Shown here: in pieces, positions 48,732 to 57,940 of the stretch | Numbering within the stretch: position 1 is the first letter of the stretch | Layout of the letters: each line of letters begins with the position of its first letter | Assembly (NCBI RefSeq): GCF_021117275.1 | Contig: NZ_CP088245.1 | Coordinates: 4,652,001 to 4,716,000, forward strand | From: Metabacillus sp. B2-18 | GTDB taxonomy: Bacteria; Bacillota; Bacilli; Bacillales; Bacillaceae | Reading direction: 5' to 3' | Length of the DNA stretch: 64,000 nt | Translations under genes and position numbers: made by a program | Notes under the pieces: model-generated | Told to the model about the DNA's origin: nothing | What the model saw: the letters and a program-made list of their open reading frames with translations, nothing else | Database searches by the model: none

Positions 48732-51546
48732 CTACTCTCTATCTCTACCTTGTTCTAACAGCGAACGGCCTACTTCACTTAGTTGTTTTTTGTTTTCGTT
48801 TTTCACTGAGCCTTGACCTTGTTTTGCTGTTTCAGAGCTGACTGATGCAAAAATGCTGTTGGCTAGTAGGCGGTAGCTTGCTTGTGTGTGTGCTCTAAAG
48901 GCAAGGTCGTTTGCAAATAGAGTGATGTTTGAGTCTTCAAGATTTTGCGTGAATGCTAGTGTTTGACCTTTTGCAGCGTCATGTCCTGGCCACCAGCCCG
49001 CAACGTAGAAGTCGTTACTGTTACTTACAGTTGCTAATACTTCAGCTTCCTTAGGAACAGATGTAATCCACGCACCATTTGTTGTGTATAGCAGTTCGTT
49101 TGCTTCGTATCCAGAAGTTAGGATATGATCTGTTACATTAGCTTTTAATAAGCCTTCATGACCTGGGCTTGTGTAGTTGAAGTCGTAGCCTTTTAAGACT
49201 CCGCTCTCTTTGACAGCATTAAGAGCATAAACTCCAATTCCAACATATGCCTTTCCTACTAAACTATCGGCATTAAAATCATCTCTGTCACTAACAACAA
49301 CGTCAGCTTCTTCAGCATTATCAACTACCTCAAAACCAAGTTCTTTCACTGAGAACTTTAGTTGCGCTGATCCCGACACTGCCACTTTAGGAAGAGTTAA
49401 TTTTTCAGTTTTTACTTTTTGAGCTGTCCCAGCTGATGTAGCTTCGAAGTAATAACCTTTATACTTAGCTAAATCAGTTGTATTAACGATATAGTCACCT
49501 TTATTCACATTACCCTTCGTTTCCAATGCCTTTTCAACAGTTTTTCCGTCTTTTAAAAGCTTGTTGACTAGCTTTACAGTGTCATTATTCGTGTTCGATA
49601 GGATTTGCTTTGGTGAATTACCAGTGATTTTTCCTGTTGGTAACTTAACACTTTTCACTTCTTTCGTAAGCTTATCAAAAGCATCCTCGTCACGAACTTC
49701 TTCCAAGTCAAATCCTCTTAAGTCAGAGAAATTAACAACGATTGGATCGTACATTGCACCCCAGTCTGAAACATCGTCACCTTCGTAAAGCATGGCGTTT
49801 GCTAAGCCACGTTTTGCTTGATCCATTGGGACGATATATGTTCCCTTCGGATATACGGTTCCATCCACTCTTGCTGTAATTAACATTTGCTCTACTTCTA
49901 CTCCATTGCGAAGCAAGTAATCAACCATTTTCGCTGCTTCTAATGGGTTCTTTTGTACTTTTTCATCGACTGGAATGACGTAATATTCAGGGAAGAAATT
50001 CGCATTTCCTTCTCTTGTACGCCCGATTGATTGTCCAGCTGCATTCACAAAATACTCATCTACCGCACGATCGTCTTCACCATTTACTCCACGTTCAAAA
50101 ATTTCAAGCTGATTTTTATACAATTTATCCTTATTTTCTGTTACATAAAGGGCTGCCCCAAGTCCAGCACCATACATAGCATCATACCCATTTTGGCTTA
50201 GTGCAGGTGTTTCAACTGTATGACCTAATGAACCATGTAGCATCGCATACATTGCCGTATAAGCAGGCGTCATATCATCCCAGCCATCGCCATAATCAAG
50301 AGCTGGAATTTCATAGGAATCATAAGCTGAATTACTAATTCCTGCATCTCCCATTGAATGAGCTTGCTCAATCATGTTTCCATAAAGTAAATCGTATTCA
50401 AAGTTCGGATTATGTGGTGGTGTTGTTGGCTCAATTAAGAACCCACTCACATAGCCGTGCAGATCAATAAATGATAGTGGTGTCCACTTTGCAATTTCTT
50501 GTGTTACTTCTTGTGTTTCAATTTGTGTTTGATAGTGGTTATCACGATTTAAGTCAAAGCCATTGGCATTTGCTCTCGTGTTTGCCACTCTTCCATCAGG
50601 ATTGTTCGTGAACATATAAAGGAAAATCACGTCATCAAGAACATCATCAACATTTAACGTGACAGCTTTTTCTTGTTTATTTTCACCTGTATTAAAAGTA
50701 ATTTCGTCTTCTAGTGCAAACTTCTTGAATAACTCAACCTGTGCATCCACACCTTCTACTTCATCAGGGTGAATATTGTTAATCCAAACGGGAACCTGGT
50801 AATCGCCCATTTCTCCGTCTTCTAACTTTTCTAGTAAACTCTCAGGATCTTCTAATGCAGTTGGTAGAGTTTCATTTAAATACTTGTCTACCGCTTCTTT
50901 ATCTCTAGCTAAAACAACAAAATGCAGGTCACGACCTTCTACTGATTTCCCAAAGTTTTGGTATTCAAGGTAGCGATCATTAGTTTCTTCTGCTTTTTCA
51001 AAAACTGAATCAATCGTTGGCTTCAATTCATCATAAAAATGAAATTGGTCATATACATTTAGTTCGACCGTCTGTGCTGCCTTCTTATTACTAGCTTTGT
51101 CCACTAATGCTAGTTCGTAATCACCAATAAATTTGCTGATATTGAGTACGAATTGTTCGGTTTGATAGATTGTCTGTGTCGTAAAGAAGACCGAACTCTA
51201 AAGTTGCTTCGATTTTTGTTCCACTTACGAAATGTGGCTCCTCAATCACCTTAATGAAAGGGTCTCCTGTGTATGTATTGTCCTTCTTAACCCACTTTTT
51301 CCACTCTGAAAGCTTTTTGCCTTCAAATTGAAATTCTAATTGACTTAAATCTACTTTCTTTCCAAAATCCGCTTGAACTTCAACTGTTCTCGCTTCAGTT
51401 AACGAGAATAAAGTCCTATTACTCTCTAACTCTATTACATTGTCCGCTGTTTCAGCAGCTGAAACCGGAAGAACTGGTTGTGCGAATAGAGTTAATACTA
51501 ATAAAAATGCTAATAAACCTGAAAACCTCTTCTTCAATAAACTCAT
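48732..51546 (-). pseudogene. M14-family zinc carboxypeptidase, frameshifted
   Basis: A secreted metallopeptidase split into two frames. 51546-51121 encodes a signal peptide (LLAFLLVLTLFAQPVLPVSAA) and ~115 residues, then stops; the catalytic part continues in the +1 frame (TQTIYQTEQFVLNISKFIG) through 48732. The switch lies near 51170-51183 (TACGACACAGACA on the minus strand), consistent with loss of two bases or gain of one. The second frame has the M14 residues NNIHPDEVEG (zinc His and Glu), FIDLHGYV (His) and GHTVETPAL (catalytic Glu). Full length would be ~930 aa. Could be a true pseudogene, phase variation, or a sequencing error. Confidence 0.8.
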
Positions 51547-51980
51547 CCCTTCTTATATGTTTGCTTAATAGAATACATAATAATAGTAATGGAAAATTCT
51601 GAATCTTAAAAGAAAAAATGTTCGGGATACGAAAGAAATATTTCGACAAACTCCCCATATACAATCTACTCTTCTACTTAGCTCCCTTTACACTCCAACA
51701 GTCACTCTATCTTTTAGCCAATAGTAGTATCAATAGCCCACAAATGTTAACAAAAATCTTCACATCCACCCCAAAGTTCTAGCATTCTATTAATACTGAT
51801 ATATTTGAAGTTTAGTATGTAATTTTACCTATTTCCATTTTTACGTAAGATCCTTTAACAGGCTTTCTATATGTTAAACACAAATTATCTTTTCCTACTG
51901 CACAAAAACATTTAGAACAAGTAGTTAGATGAGTTTTAGAAGAGAAGACCCTTGATTTAAAAAAACGTGATCATCCCTCC
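51547..51980. other. Intergenic region, no gene seen
   Basis: About 430 bp, AT-rich. It holds the peptidase promoter region and, at 51641-51655, TTCGACAAACTCCCC, which may be a 5' remnant of a REP-like element. Nothing else can be supported. Confidence 0.3.
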
Positions 51981-51983
51981 CAT

Positions 51984-52025
51984 CAAAAAGAAGCAAAGGA
52001 GCCCACCCTTTGCTTCTTTACTTTT
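51984..52025 (-). terminator. Terminator of nhaC
   Basis: AAAGAAGCAAAGG (51987-51999) pairs with CCTTTGCTTCTTT (52007-52019), 13 bp perfect; T-rich sequence follows on the minus strand. Confidence 0.85.
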
Positions 52026-52034
52026 TAAATACAG

Positions 52035-53498
52035 CTATTGTTGTAGATTCTTAGAATTCCCTACAGCAGCTGTATTAAAATCATCTTCCTCTAGCTTCCG
52101 AATAGCATATCCCTTTGTATATGGCGCAAGGAATCCATATAATGCTGAGAACATGAATCCGCCTAGGTTAAAGATTGCCCATGGTAGGAATTCAAAGTTA
52201 CCTACACCTAAAGTGGTTGCCATGAATACGCCGGAAACAGTCCAAGGCATTAATACTTCTGTTATGGTGATCGAATCTTCCATATTTCTTGATAGATTAA
52301 CTGGATGTAGCTTCTTTTCTTTATATACTTTTCCATAAATATCTTGAACTAGGAAAAACGATACAAGGGCGTTTGATGTACAGTTAATCACTGCAAAGCC
52401 AGTGACAAGTGCGGAGAACGTGATGCTGCCGATTGTTTTTAGGTGAACGATGATACGCTCTAGAATGACGTTTAGGGCTTGAGAAACTTCTAGGGCTGAA
52501 GCAAAGAAAAAGGCAACAAAGACAAAGAAGGTAGCGTTATACATAGAATAAAGGCCGCCGCGGTTTAGTAATGATTGCATTTCTTCACTAATCGTATTTT
52601 CGCCAAGCATGTCAACATGAAAACCAGAAACAGCTGAAGCAAATAGATTTGATACAGATGCGCCTTGTGTGATCCATGCAAGAACTAAAGCAGTAATCGC
52701 TGAGGTGAATAAAACTATAAGTGGTGGCTTTTTCATTAAGGAACCTGCAATAACAACGATTGCTGGGATCAATAAGAATATGTTTAAGTTAAATAATTGA
52801 TCAAGGCCAGTCATCATTTCCTGAATACTAGCTAGCTGTGTAGAATCTTTTTCAATCCCAAAACCTACAAATGTAAAAACAATAATGGCAATAAGAGAGG
52901 ATGGAATGGTTGTATATAACATGTGCTTAATATGTTCATAAAGGTTAGATCCTGCAGCAAGGGAGCTCATATTTGTTGTATCTGATAGAGGAGATAACTT
53001 ATCACCAAAATAAGCCCCTGAGACAACCGCACCTGCAGTGATCGCTAATGATAAATCCATTGTTTGAGCTATACTCATAATGGCAACACCAATCGTTCCC
53101 GCTGACCCCCAAGAGGTACCAACACAGGTTGATACAATGGCTGTCACCAAGAAGGCTAATAAGTATAAGTAGCTTGGATCAATAATCGCAAGACCATAAT
53201 ACACAAATAAAGGAATTGTTCCTGAGATCATCCAGGTTCCTATTAAAAGCCCGATGCTAAATAAAATAAGGATAGCTGGTAGCGCCTTTTTTATTTTTTC
53301 TCCCATTACGCTGATGATCGTATCCCATTTGTGCCCGTTCACAACAGCGAAAATTGTGAAGACAACTCCTGCAAATAATAGCATTAATTCTGCTGGATAC
53401 TTTAATATACCGATACCACCAATAAAAATGACTAACGAAATAATAATAGGAAGTAATGCCATCCCTAATGAAGGGCGTTTCATCGTAGCCTCACTCAT
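52035..53498 (-). CDS. nhaC: NhaC family Na+/H+ antiporter
   Basis: 487 aa, about 12 membrane segments. Family signature STCVGTSWGSAGTIGVAIMSIA (about 126-147) and GAVVSGAYFGDKLSPLSDTTNMSS are clear. Some family members exchange amino acids or organic acids, not only sodium. It follows the PLP enzyme gene by 24 bp in the same direction, so it may move the substrate or product of that enzyme (inference). Confidence 0.92.
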   Translation of the reverse strand: MSEATMKRPSLGMALLPIIISLVIFIGGIGILKYPAELMLLFAGVVFTIFAVVNGHKWDTIISVMGEKIKKALPAILILFSIGLLIGTWMISGTIPLFVYYGLAIIDPSYLYLLAFLVTAIVSTCVGTSWGSAGTIGVAIMSIAQTMDLSLAITAGAVVSGAYFGDKLSPLSDTTNMSSLAAGSNLYEHIKHMLYTTIPSSLIAIIVFTFVGFGIEKDSTQLASIQEMMTGLDQLFNLNIFLLIPAIVVIAGSLMKKPPLIVLFTSAITALVLAWITQGASVSNLFASAVSGFHVDMLGENTISEEMQSLLNRGGLYSMYNATFFVFVAFFFASALEVSQALNVILERIIVHLKTIGSITFSALVTGFAVINCTSNALVSFFLVQDIYGKVYKEKKLHPVNLSRNMEDSITITEVLMPWTVSGVFMATTLGVGNFEFLPWAIFNLGGFMFSALYGFLAPYTKGYAIRKLEEDDFNTAAVGNSKNLQQ

Positions 53499-53522
53499 AT
53501 ATCAACTCTCCTCTACATTTTT

Positions 53523-54677
53523 TTATAGTTGTTGAAATCCATGTTCTAAGTCACTAATTTGAAGGTCTGAACCTTCTAACCCTACTGATAATCGAATTAA
53601 TCCTGGTGAAATTCCTTGTTGCTTTAAAATCTCTTCATTGTTTACCTTCACTGGTGCGTTCACAAGGCTCTCAAACCCTCCCCAGCTAACACCAATTTTG
53701 AATAGTGACAGGCCATCAATGAATTTGCATACACTAGAGAAGTTAGCCTCTTTAAGTTCAAAGCTCAAAAGACCTGTAAACCCTTTCATTTGTTGTTCTA
53801 GAAATGGCTTACCCTTCTCAAGGCTAGGGTGATAAATGCGCTCAACTTCTTGCTTTGACTGTAGATAATCAATAATTTTCAAGGCATTTTCATGATGTTG
53901 CTTTAAACGAATGGGTAATGTTCGCAAGCCACGAATAATTAAAAATGCATCATTTGCTCCTAACACAGAACCATTTAGCTGGTACCCATATTTAAAAATT
54001 TTATCAACTAACTCAAAACTACCGATTACCGCTCCGCCAACCACATCACTATGACCACCGATATATTTCGTTAGTGAATGAATCGATAAATCAAAGCCTA
54101 ATGTTAGTGGTTTTTGAAAAATCGGTGTTGACCAAGTATTGTCAATCGCTGTGATAATCCCCCTTTCTTTAGCTATAGTTGCGACAGCTTGAAGATCGAC
54201 TATATTCATAAGCATTGTCCCTGGACTCTCTACATAGATCATTTTTGTGTTGTCCTGGATTGCATCATTTATGTTGTTTAGTTCATGATCAACATAACTA
54301 CAGGAAATGTTGAATTTCTTGAGGTGTGTCAGCAATTGAGTTGTAGGTCCGTATATATTATTGATAAACAATACATGATCTCCGCTTTCTAGAAGCGAGA
54401 AAAAAACGGCACTAATGGCCCCCATTCCAGAACCAAAGCATTTACACTTATCCCCCCTTTCAAGTGCAGCTAGCTTTTTTTCGAGAACTTCAACTGTTGG
54501 ATTCACCCCTCTGGAATAAACGTAATGCTCCCTTTCCAAGTTTTGAGCCTCGGTAAATTCCTTGAAGTTTTCAAAAGCAAAAAGACTCGTTTGATAAATT
54601 GGTGGAGAAATAGATCCGTGATGTTGTGAAGGATCTTCGCCAAAGTGGGTGCATATTTTTTCATCGATGTGAAGCAT
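53523..54677 (-). CDS. Cys/Met metabolism PLP-dependent lyase
   Basis: Trans-sulfuration family (cystathionine gamma-lyase, methionine gamma-lyase or related). 384 aa from ATG 54677. Motifs: PPIYQTSLFAF, YVYSRGVNPTVEVLE, FGSGMGAISAVFFSLL, the Asp of TAIDNTWSTP and the Schiff-base lysine in SIHSLTKYIGGHSD (about residue 204). The substrate cannot be fixed; coupling with NhaC and a FadR-type regulator instead of cys genes suggests amino acid catabolism. AGAAGG is the best ribosome site, about 12 bases upstream. Confidence 0.9.
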   Translation of the reverse strand: MLHIDEKICTHFGEDPSQHHGSISPPIYQTSLFAFENFKEFTEAQNLEREHYVYSRGVNPTVEVLEKKLAALERGDKCKCFGSGMGAISAVFFSLLESGDHVLFINNIYGPTTQLLTHLKKFNISCSYVDHELNNINDAIQDNTKMIYVESPGTMLMNIVDLQAVATIAKERGIITAIDNTWSTPIFQKPLTLGFDLSIHSLTKYIGGHSDVVGGAVIGSFELVDKIFKYGYQLNGSVLGANDAFLIIRGLRTLPIRLKQHHENALKIIDYLQSKQEVERIYHPSLEKGKPFLEQQMKGFTGLLSFELKEANFSSVCKFIDGLSLFKIGVSWGGFESLVNAPVKVNNEEILKQQGISPGLIRLSVGLEGSDLQISDLEHGFQQL

Positions 54678-54730
54678 AAGTAAGTCAACCTTCTTTCCTT
54701 TAACTAAATTCCAGCATCCTTTCACCACCT

Positions 54731-54760
54731 ATACTATCATACTATCAACCTGTATGAAAG
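54731..54760. promoter_or_regulatory. Direct repeat in divergent control region
   Basis: ATACTATC occurs twice head to tail (54731-54738, 54739-54746), followed by ACCTGTATG. It lies between the PLP lyase and the divergent FadR-type gene and is a plausible operator; no consensus match claimed. Confidence 0.3.
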
Positions 54761-54858
54761 CTCTAAATATTCTGATTTATATTTCCTTTTTTAAATTGGA
54801 TAAATAAAAGGGATTATTATACACTTAAAGCAAGATACATTAGAGGTGAATTGTATAC

Positions 54859-55542
54859 ATGAAAACTTTTAAAAAAAGGAGACTATCTGAATTAGTCGCT
54901 GATGAAATAAAGGAATATATAAAGCAAGAGGACCTCAAAGAAGGAGATCGCCTACCTCCTATTTCTACATTAGTTGAAACACTAGGTATCGGCAGATCAT
55001 CACTACGAGAAGCTCTACAGTTATTAGAATCACAGGGTTTTTTAGAAATTTTGAATGGAAAAGGAACCTTCGTCAGAAACAGTAAGCCATTCCAAATTCA
55101 AACTTCCTTCGATATTGACAATGAGAAACAATTTTTATTGGAAGCATTAGAGGTAAGAACTGCCCTTGAAGGAAAAGCAGTTGATTTGGCTGCAAAAAGA
55201 GCAACACGTGAAGAAATAGAGAAAATGGAATATCATTTAAAGGTTTATGTACAATGTATCGAAAATAACGAACGAGATGAGGCCAACATGGCTGACTCCT
55301 TATTTCACCAAACCATCTATGAGGCAGCCAATAATGAATTATTAAAAACCATCATCGACTCTGTATGGGATACCTTTCATGAATTTTGGAACGAGCCGTT
55401 TGGAATTCAAGACATCTTCGATAAAAGCTATCCGTACCACGAAGAGCTGCTTCAAGCTATAAAAGAGAAAGACCCAGAACGAGCTTCAGCTGCTTTCTTG
55501 AAGATCATGGACTTTGTTAGAAGGGCTATTGAAAAGATATAA
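54859..55542 (+). CDS. GntR/FadR-family transcriptional regulator (FCD domain)
   Basis: 227 aa. N-terminal winged HTH: LVADEIKEYIKQEDLKEGDRLPP and LGIGRSSLREALQLLESQGFLE (about residues 10-72). C-terminal FCD ligand-binding domain (about 88-215) with helices containing VRTALEGKAVDLAAKRA, DSLFHQTIYEAA and YHEELLQAIKEKD, where the His residues bind a metal. Divergent from the PLP lyase-NhaC operon, which it probably controls. Confidence 0.9.
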   Translation: MKTFKKRRLSELVADEIKEYIKQEDLKEGDRLPPISTLVETLGIGRSSLREALQLLESQGFLEILNGKGTFVRNSKPFQIQTSFDIDNEKQFLLEALEVRTALEGKAVDLAAKRATREEIEKMEYHLKVYVQCIENNERDEANMADSLFHQTIYEAANNELLKTIIDSVWDTFHEFWNEPFGIQDIFDKSYPYHEELLQAIKEKDPERASAAFLKIMDFVRRAIEKI

Positions 55543-55555
55543 CTTTGTGGGTTAA

Positions 55556-55590
55556 GGAGCCCCCCTCTACTAGAGTGTGGGGGGTTTGAA
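55556..55590 (+). terminator. Terminator of FadR-type gene
   Basis: GAGCCCCCCT and GTGGGGGGTTT form a GC-rich stem-loop right after the gene; the T-run is short. Confidence 0.55.
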
Positions 55591-55648
55591 CATATCTTTT
55601 TAAAAACCACTCATTGCTTTCGTAACGAGGAGTGTTATTTGCTAGCAA

Positions 55649-55679
55649 TCGACAAACTTCGGGAAGTGACAGGCACCAA
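55649..55679 (+). repeat. REP-like element
   Basis: TCGACAAACTTCGGGAAGTG then ACAGGCACCAA, an intact majority-type copy between the regulator gene and the IS3 element. It is an uninterrupted example of the target used by both IS elements. Confidence 0.88.
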
Positions 55680-55739
55680 ATAAAAGCCGTTGCTTTCCTC
55701 TTCTCCATTAGAATATTTTTTTGTATAATAGACATATAC

Positions 55740-55773
55740 TAAAAAGAGAAGTGCGCTAACACTTCTCCCTGCA
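55740..55773. terminator. Hairpin of the GAAGTG/CACTTC type
   Basis: AGAGAAGTG-CGCTAA-CACTTCTC. On the minus strand it follows the interrupted 49-aa gene and ends in TTTTT. The same hairpin type recurs at 57882-57915 and in the three tandem units at 44775-45060. Confidence 0.65.
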
Positions 55774-55877
55774 ACCTCTACCGTCAGGGTGGCGGTTGTC
55801 AACATTATTTATGTTTTTGAGAACCACCCTTTAGCTTCCTACGGCTGAACTGAACCCAAAAAGTTAGACATAGAAGC

Positions 55878-56627
55878 TTAGGCTGCTACTTGGGCATGAA
55901 TTCGGTACTGTACCGGACTCATGCCTTTTAATTTTGCCTTAATCCGTTTGTGGTTATAGTAATATATATAATTCTCTAATTCTAGTTTGAAATGCTCCAT
56001 ACTCTCAAATTCTTTTAAGTACAGTAATTCAGACTTTAATAAGCCAAAGAAATTCTCCATGACTGCGTTATCTAGGCAATTCCCTTTTCGGGACATACTC
56101 TGTATGATTCCTTTTTCTTTTAAGGCGTGTTGATAATGCTTCATGCGATAATGCCAGCCTTGGTCGGAATGCAAAATAGGAGTGTCTCCCTCATTTAGTC
56201 GGCTAAAAGCTTTATCCAACATCTCTGATACCAGGCGATAAACAGGACGTTTTTCTATGTTATAAGCGATGATTTCCCCGTTGTATAAATCTAAAATGGG
56301 GGATAAATATAACTTCTCTCCATGAAGGTGGAATTCTGTCACATCTGTTACCAACTTCTCATTTGGCTTTGATGCTTTAAAATCACGTTCTAAAATATTA
56401 GGAGCTACTTTCCCAATATTTCCGCGGTAAGATTGATATTTTTTCATACGCACGAGACATTTTAATCCCATTTTATTCATCAATCGTCTCACTGTCTTAT
56501 GATTTATTTTTAATCCCCGATTACGTAATTCCAATGTAATGCGGCGGTATCCATATCGTCCTTGATGTTCATCAAAAATCCCCTGAATCAACTCTTTAGT
56601 TTCCTTATACTTATCTGGACGATCCAT
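55878..56627 (-). CDS. IS3 family transposase OrfB
   Basis: 249 aa from ATG 56627; the frame continues upstream and would join orfA by a -1 shift, adding about 35 residues. Integrase core DDE: VTDVTEFHLHGEK, ILHSDQGWHYRM, DNAVMENFFGLLKSE. N-terminal YGYRRITLELRNRGLKINHKTVRRLM is the HTH_21 region. Ends 32 bp before the IS end. Confidence 0.92.
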   Translation of the reverse strand: MDRPDKYKETKELIQGIFDEHQGRYGYRRITLELRNRGLKINHKTVRRLMNKMGLKCLVRMKKYQSYRGNIGKVAPNILERDFKASKPNEKLVTDVTEFHLHGEKLYLSPILDLYNGEIIAYNIEKRPVYRLVSEMLDKAFSRLNEGDTPILHSDQGWHYRMKHYQHALKEKGIIQSMSRKGNCLDNAVMENFFGLLKSELLYLKEFESMEHFKLELENYIYYYNHKRIKAKLKGMSPVQYRIHAQVAA

Positions 56628-56716
56628 TTGTTTTACCCAATAGTAATACGTACTACGCGCAATTCCAGCGACCTTTACTAGATCAATTACTTTAAATTCA
56701 TGCCTTAATTCATATA

Positions 56717-57223
56717 TTATTTGCGCTTTGTTTTCTTCTGTAATTTTTCCTTTTCTTGAATTAAGGCTTGTAACTTTTTTAAATATGCATTTTCCATACG
56801 TAAACGCTCATTTTCAGCTCGTAACGCTTCAGACTCTTCGACTGACTTAGGTTTCTTTGTTTCTTTTTTCATGGATGGACGCCCCTTTTGTGTTGGTTTT
56901 AGGGCATCTATTCCAAGTGATTCGAAACTTTTTAGCCAATTTTGAATGGTACTATGTGTTGCGATGTTAAAAATTGCAGCCGTTTCCCTTATAGACGTCC
57001 CTGTCTCTTTTATATAATTTAGTACGTCTAGTTTAAACTCTGTTGTGTAGGATGTATAGGGTTTTTTAAAGGCACTTTCACCATGATATTCATATTGTTT
57101 AATCCAATTTAATAAGACAGTATGATCTACTCCTATGGATTTCGCAATTGTTTTTACCCCCTCGAATCCTTGTTGATAACGTATAATTGCTTCTATTTTT
57201 TCCTCTATATTAAATTTAGACAT
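56717..57223 (-). CDS. IS3 family transposase OrfA
   Basis: 168 aa with two helix-turn-helix units (VKTIAKSIGVDHTVLLNWIK and RETAAIFNIATHSTIQNWLK) and a C-terminal coiled coil (ALRAENERLRMENAYLKKLQ), as in the IS150 branch. The start ATG 57223 has GGAGGTG about 12 bases upstream, inside the terminal repeat. Confidence 0.88.
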   Translation of the reverse strand: MSKFNIEEKIEAIIRYQQGFEGVKTIAKSIGVDHTVLLNWIKQYEYHGESAFKKPYTSYTTEFKLDVLNYIKETGTSIRETAAIFNIATHSTIQNWLKSFESLGIDALKPTQKGRPSMKKETKKPKSVEESEALRAENERLRMENAYLKKLQALIQEKEKLQKKTKRK

Positions 57224-57396
57224 ATAAAAACTGCACCTCCAATTGTTAGATGTGTGTCTAACAATTGGGGTGCAGTTCAGGCGCGGGGTGGTTTTCTTGT
57301 TTTCTAAAACGTTCTTTCGAAAGAAATATGCACTAATTTCCCGTACAATTCCCTTCAAAACTTCCCGTAGAACTTCAAGAAATGTTTCCATGGTTA

Positions 57397-57868
57397 TCAC
57401 CCCCTTTCCTCTAAAGGAAAGAAGACCAACAACCAACCACCCTCACAATATTCAGTTGCAACCTTATATTACCATAATCTACCTAGTGTAATAACTATCA
57501 ATCTTCGACAAATTTTGAGTAGCCCCTGTGAGGAGAAAAAACCTATATTTTGTGTAGAAAACTAATGGTTATATGTGAGGAACCCTTCAAGGTTGATGCA
57601 GTAAATGTAAAGGTTGTCATTAAGTATATTGGAATATATTCAAACCATACAACTAAGAGTGTGATGTAATCATTCTAAGAGCAATACTCATACTTGCCCA
57701 ACATGTGGTCCTGGACTGATAAAAGAAACTGAAGTCGGTGTATGTACGATTGTGGTGATAAAATTTTTAGTGATGGTTCATTCTTTTATATAAATTGATC
57801 GCTTAAAACGGATAGATGAAATTTGTTAAAAACTTAATAATCCTAGCAGTTCAAAACCTTCTTTATTC
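57397..57868. other. Non-coding gap with decayed coding remnants
   Basis: TTCGACAAATTTTGAGTAG (57504-57522) looks like a truncated REP-like 5' end. Around 57683-57795 the plus strand reads HTCPTCGPGLIKETEVGVC and, after a shift, CGDKIFSDGSFFYIN then stop: two CxxC knuckles of a broken zinc-ribbon gene. No intact gene seen. Confidence 0.35.
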
Positions 57869-57881
57869 ATGTACACAAAAA

Positions 57882-57915
57882 AGAAAAGTGCGCTAACACT
57901 TTTCTTTTTTCAAGT
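57882..57915. terminator. Terminator of the sugar operon
   Basis: AAGAAAAGTG-CGCTAA-CACTTTTCTT with T-runs on both strands, 26 bp beyond the GH32 stop. Loop sequence identical to the hairpin at 55740-55773. Confidence 0.8.
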
Positions 57916-57940
57916 CTGCATACTTCACCTTAGTCCTAGC

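Larger units (their letters stand above)
55846..57279 (-). mobile_element. IS3-family element
   Basis: 1434 bp. Inverted ends TGAACTGAACCCAAAAAG (from 55846) and TGAACTGCACCCCAATTG (reverse, ending 57279) continue to TTAGACA on both sides. Target duplication GGC (55843-55845 and 57280-57282). Carries orfA and orfB in the -1 arrangement on the minus strand. A different IS3 group from the element at 45061-46558. Apparently intact. Confidence 0.92.
55805..57391 (-). pseudogene. 49-aa small gene interrupted by IS3 element
   Basis: ATG 57391 with a strong site (AAAGGGGGTGATAACC) starts a frame METFLEVLREVLKG... that runs into the IS at 57279. Joining across the IS and removing one GGC copy gives an uninterrupted 49-codon gene ending ...TPRRRKLKGGSQKHK at 55805. 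The peptide has an amphipathic helix and a basic tail. The site, small size and following terminator hairpin resemble small toxin or holin-like genes of Bacillus, but I cannot name the family. Confidence 0.7.

Noticed and set aside
51641..51655. TTCGACAAACTCCCC as a REP-like copy
   Set aside because: Only the first nine bases match well; the GTGACAGGCACC core is missing, so it is mentioned as a possible remnant only.
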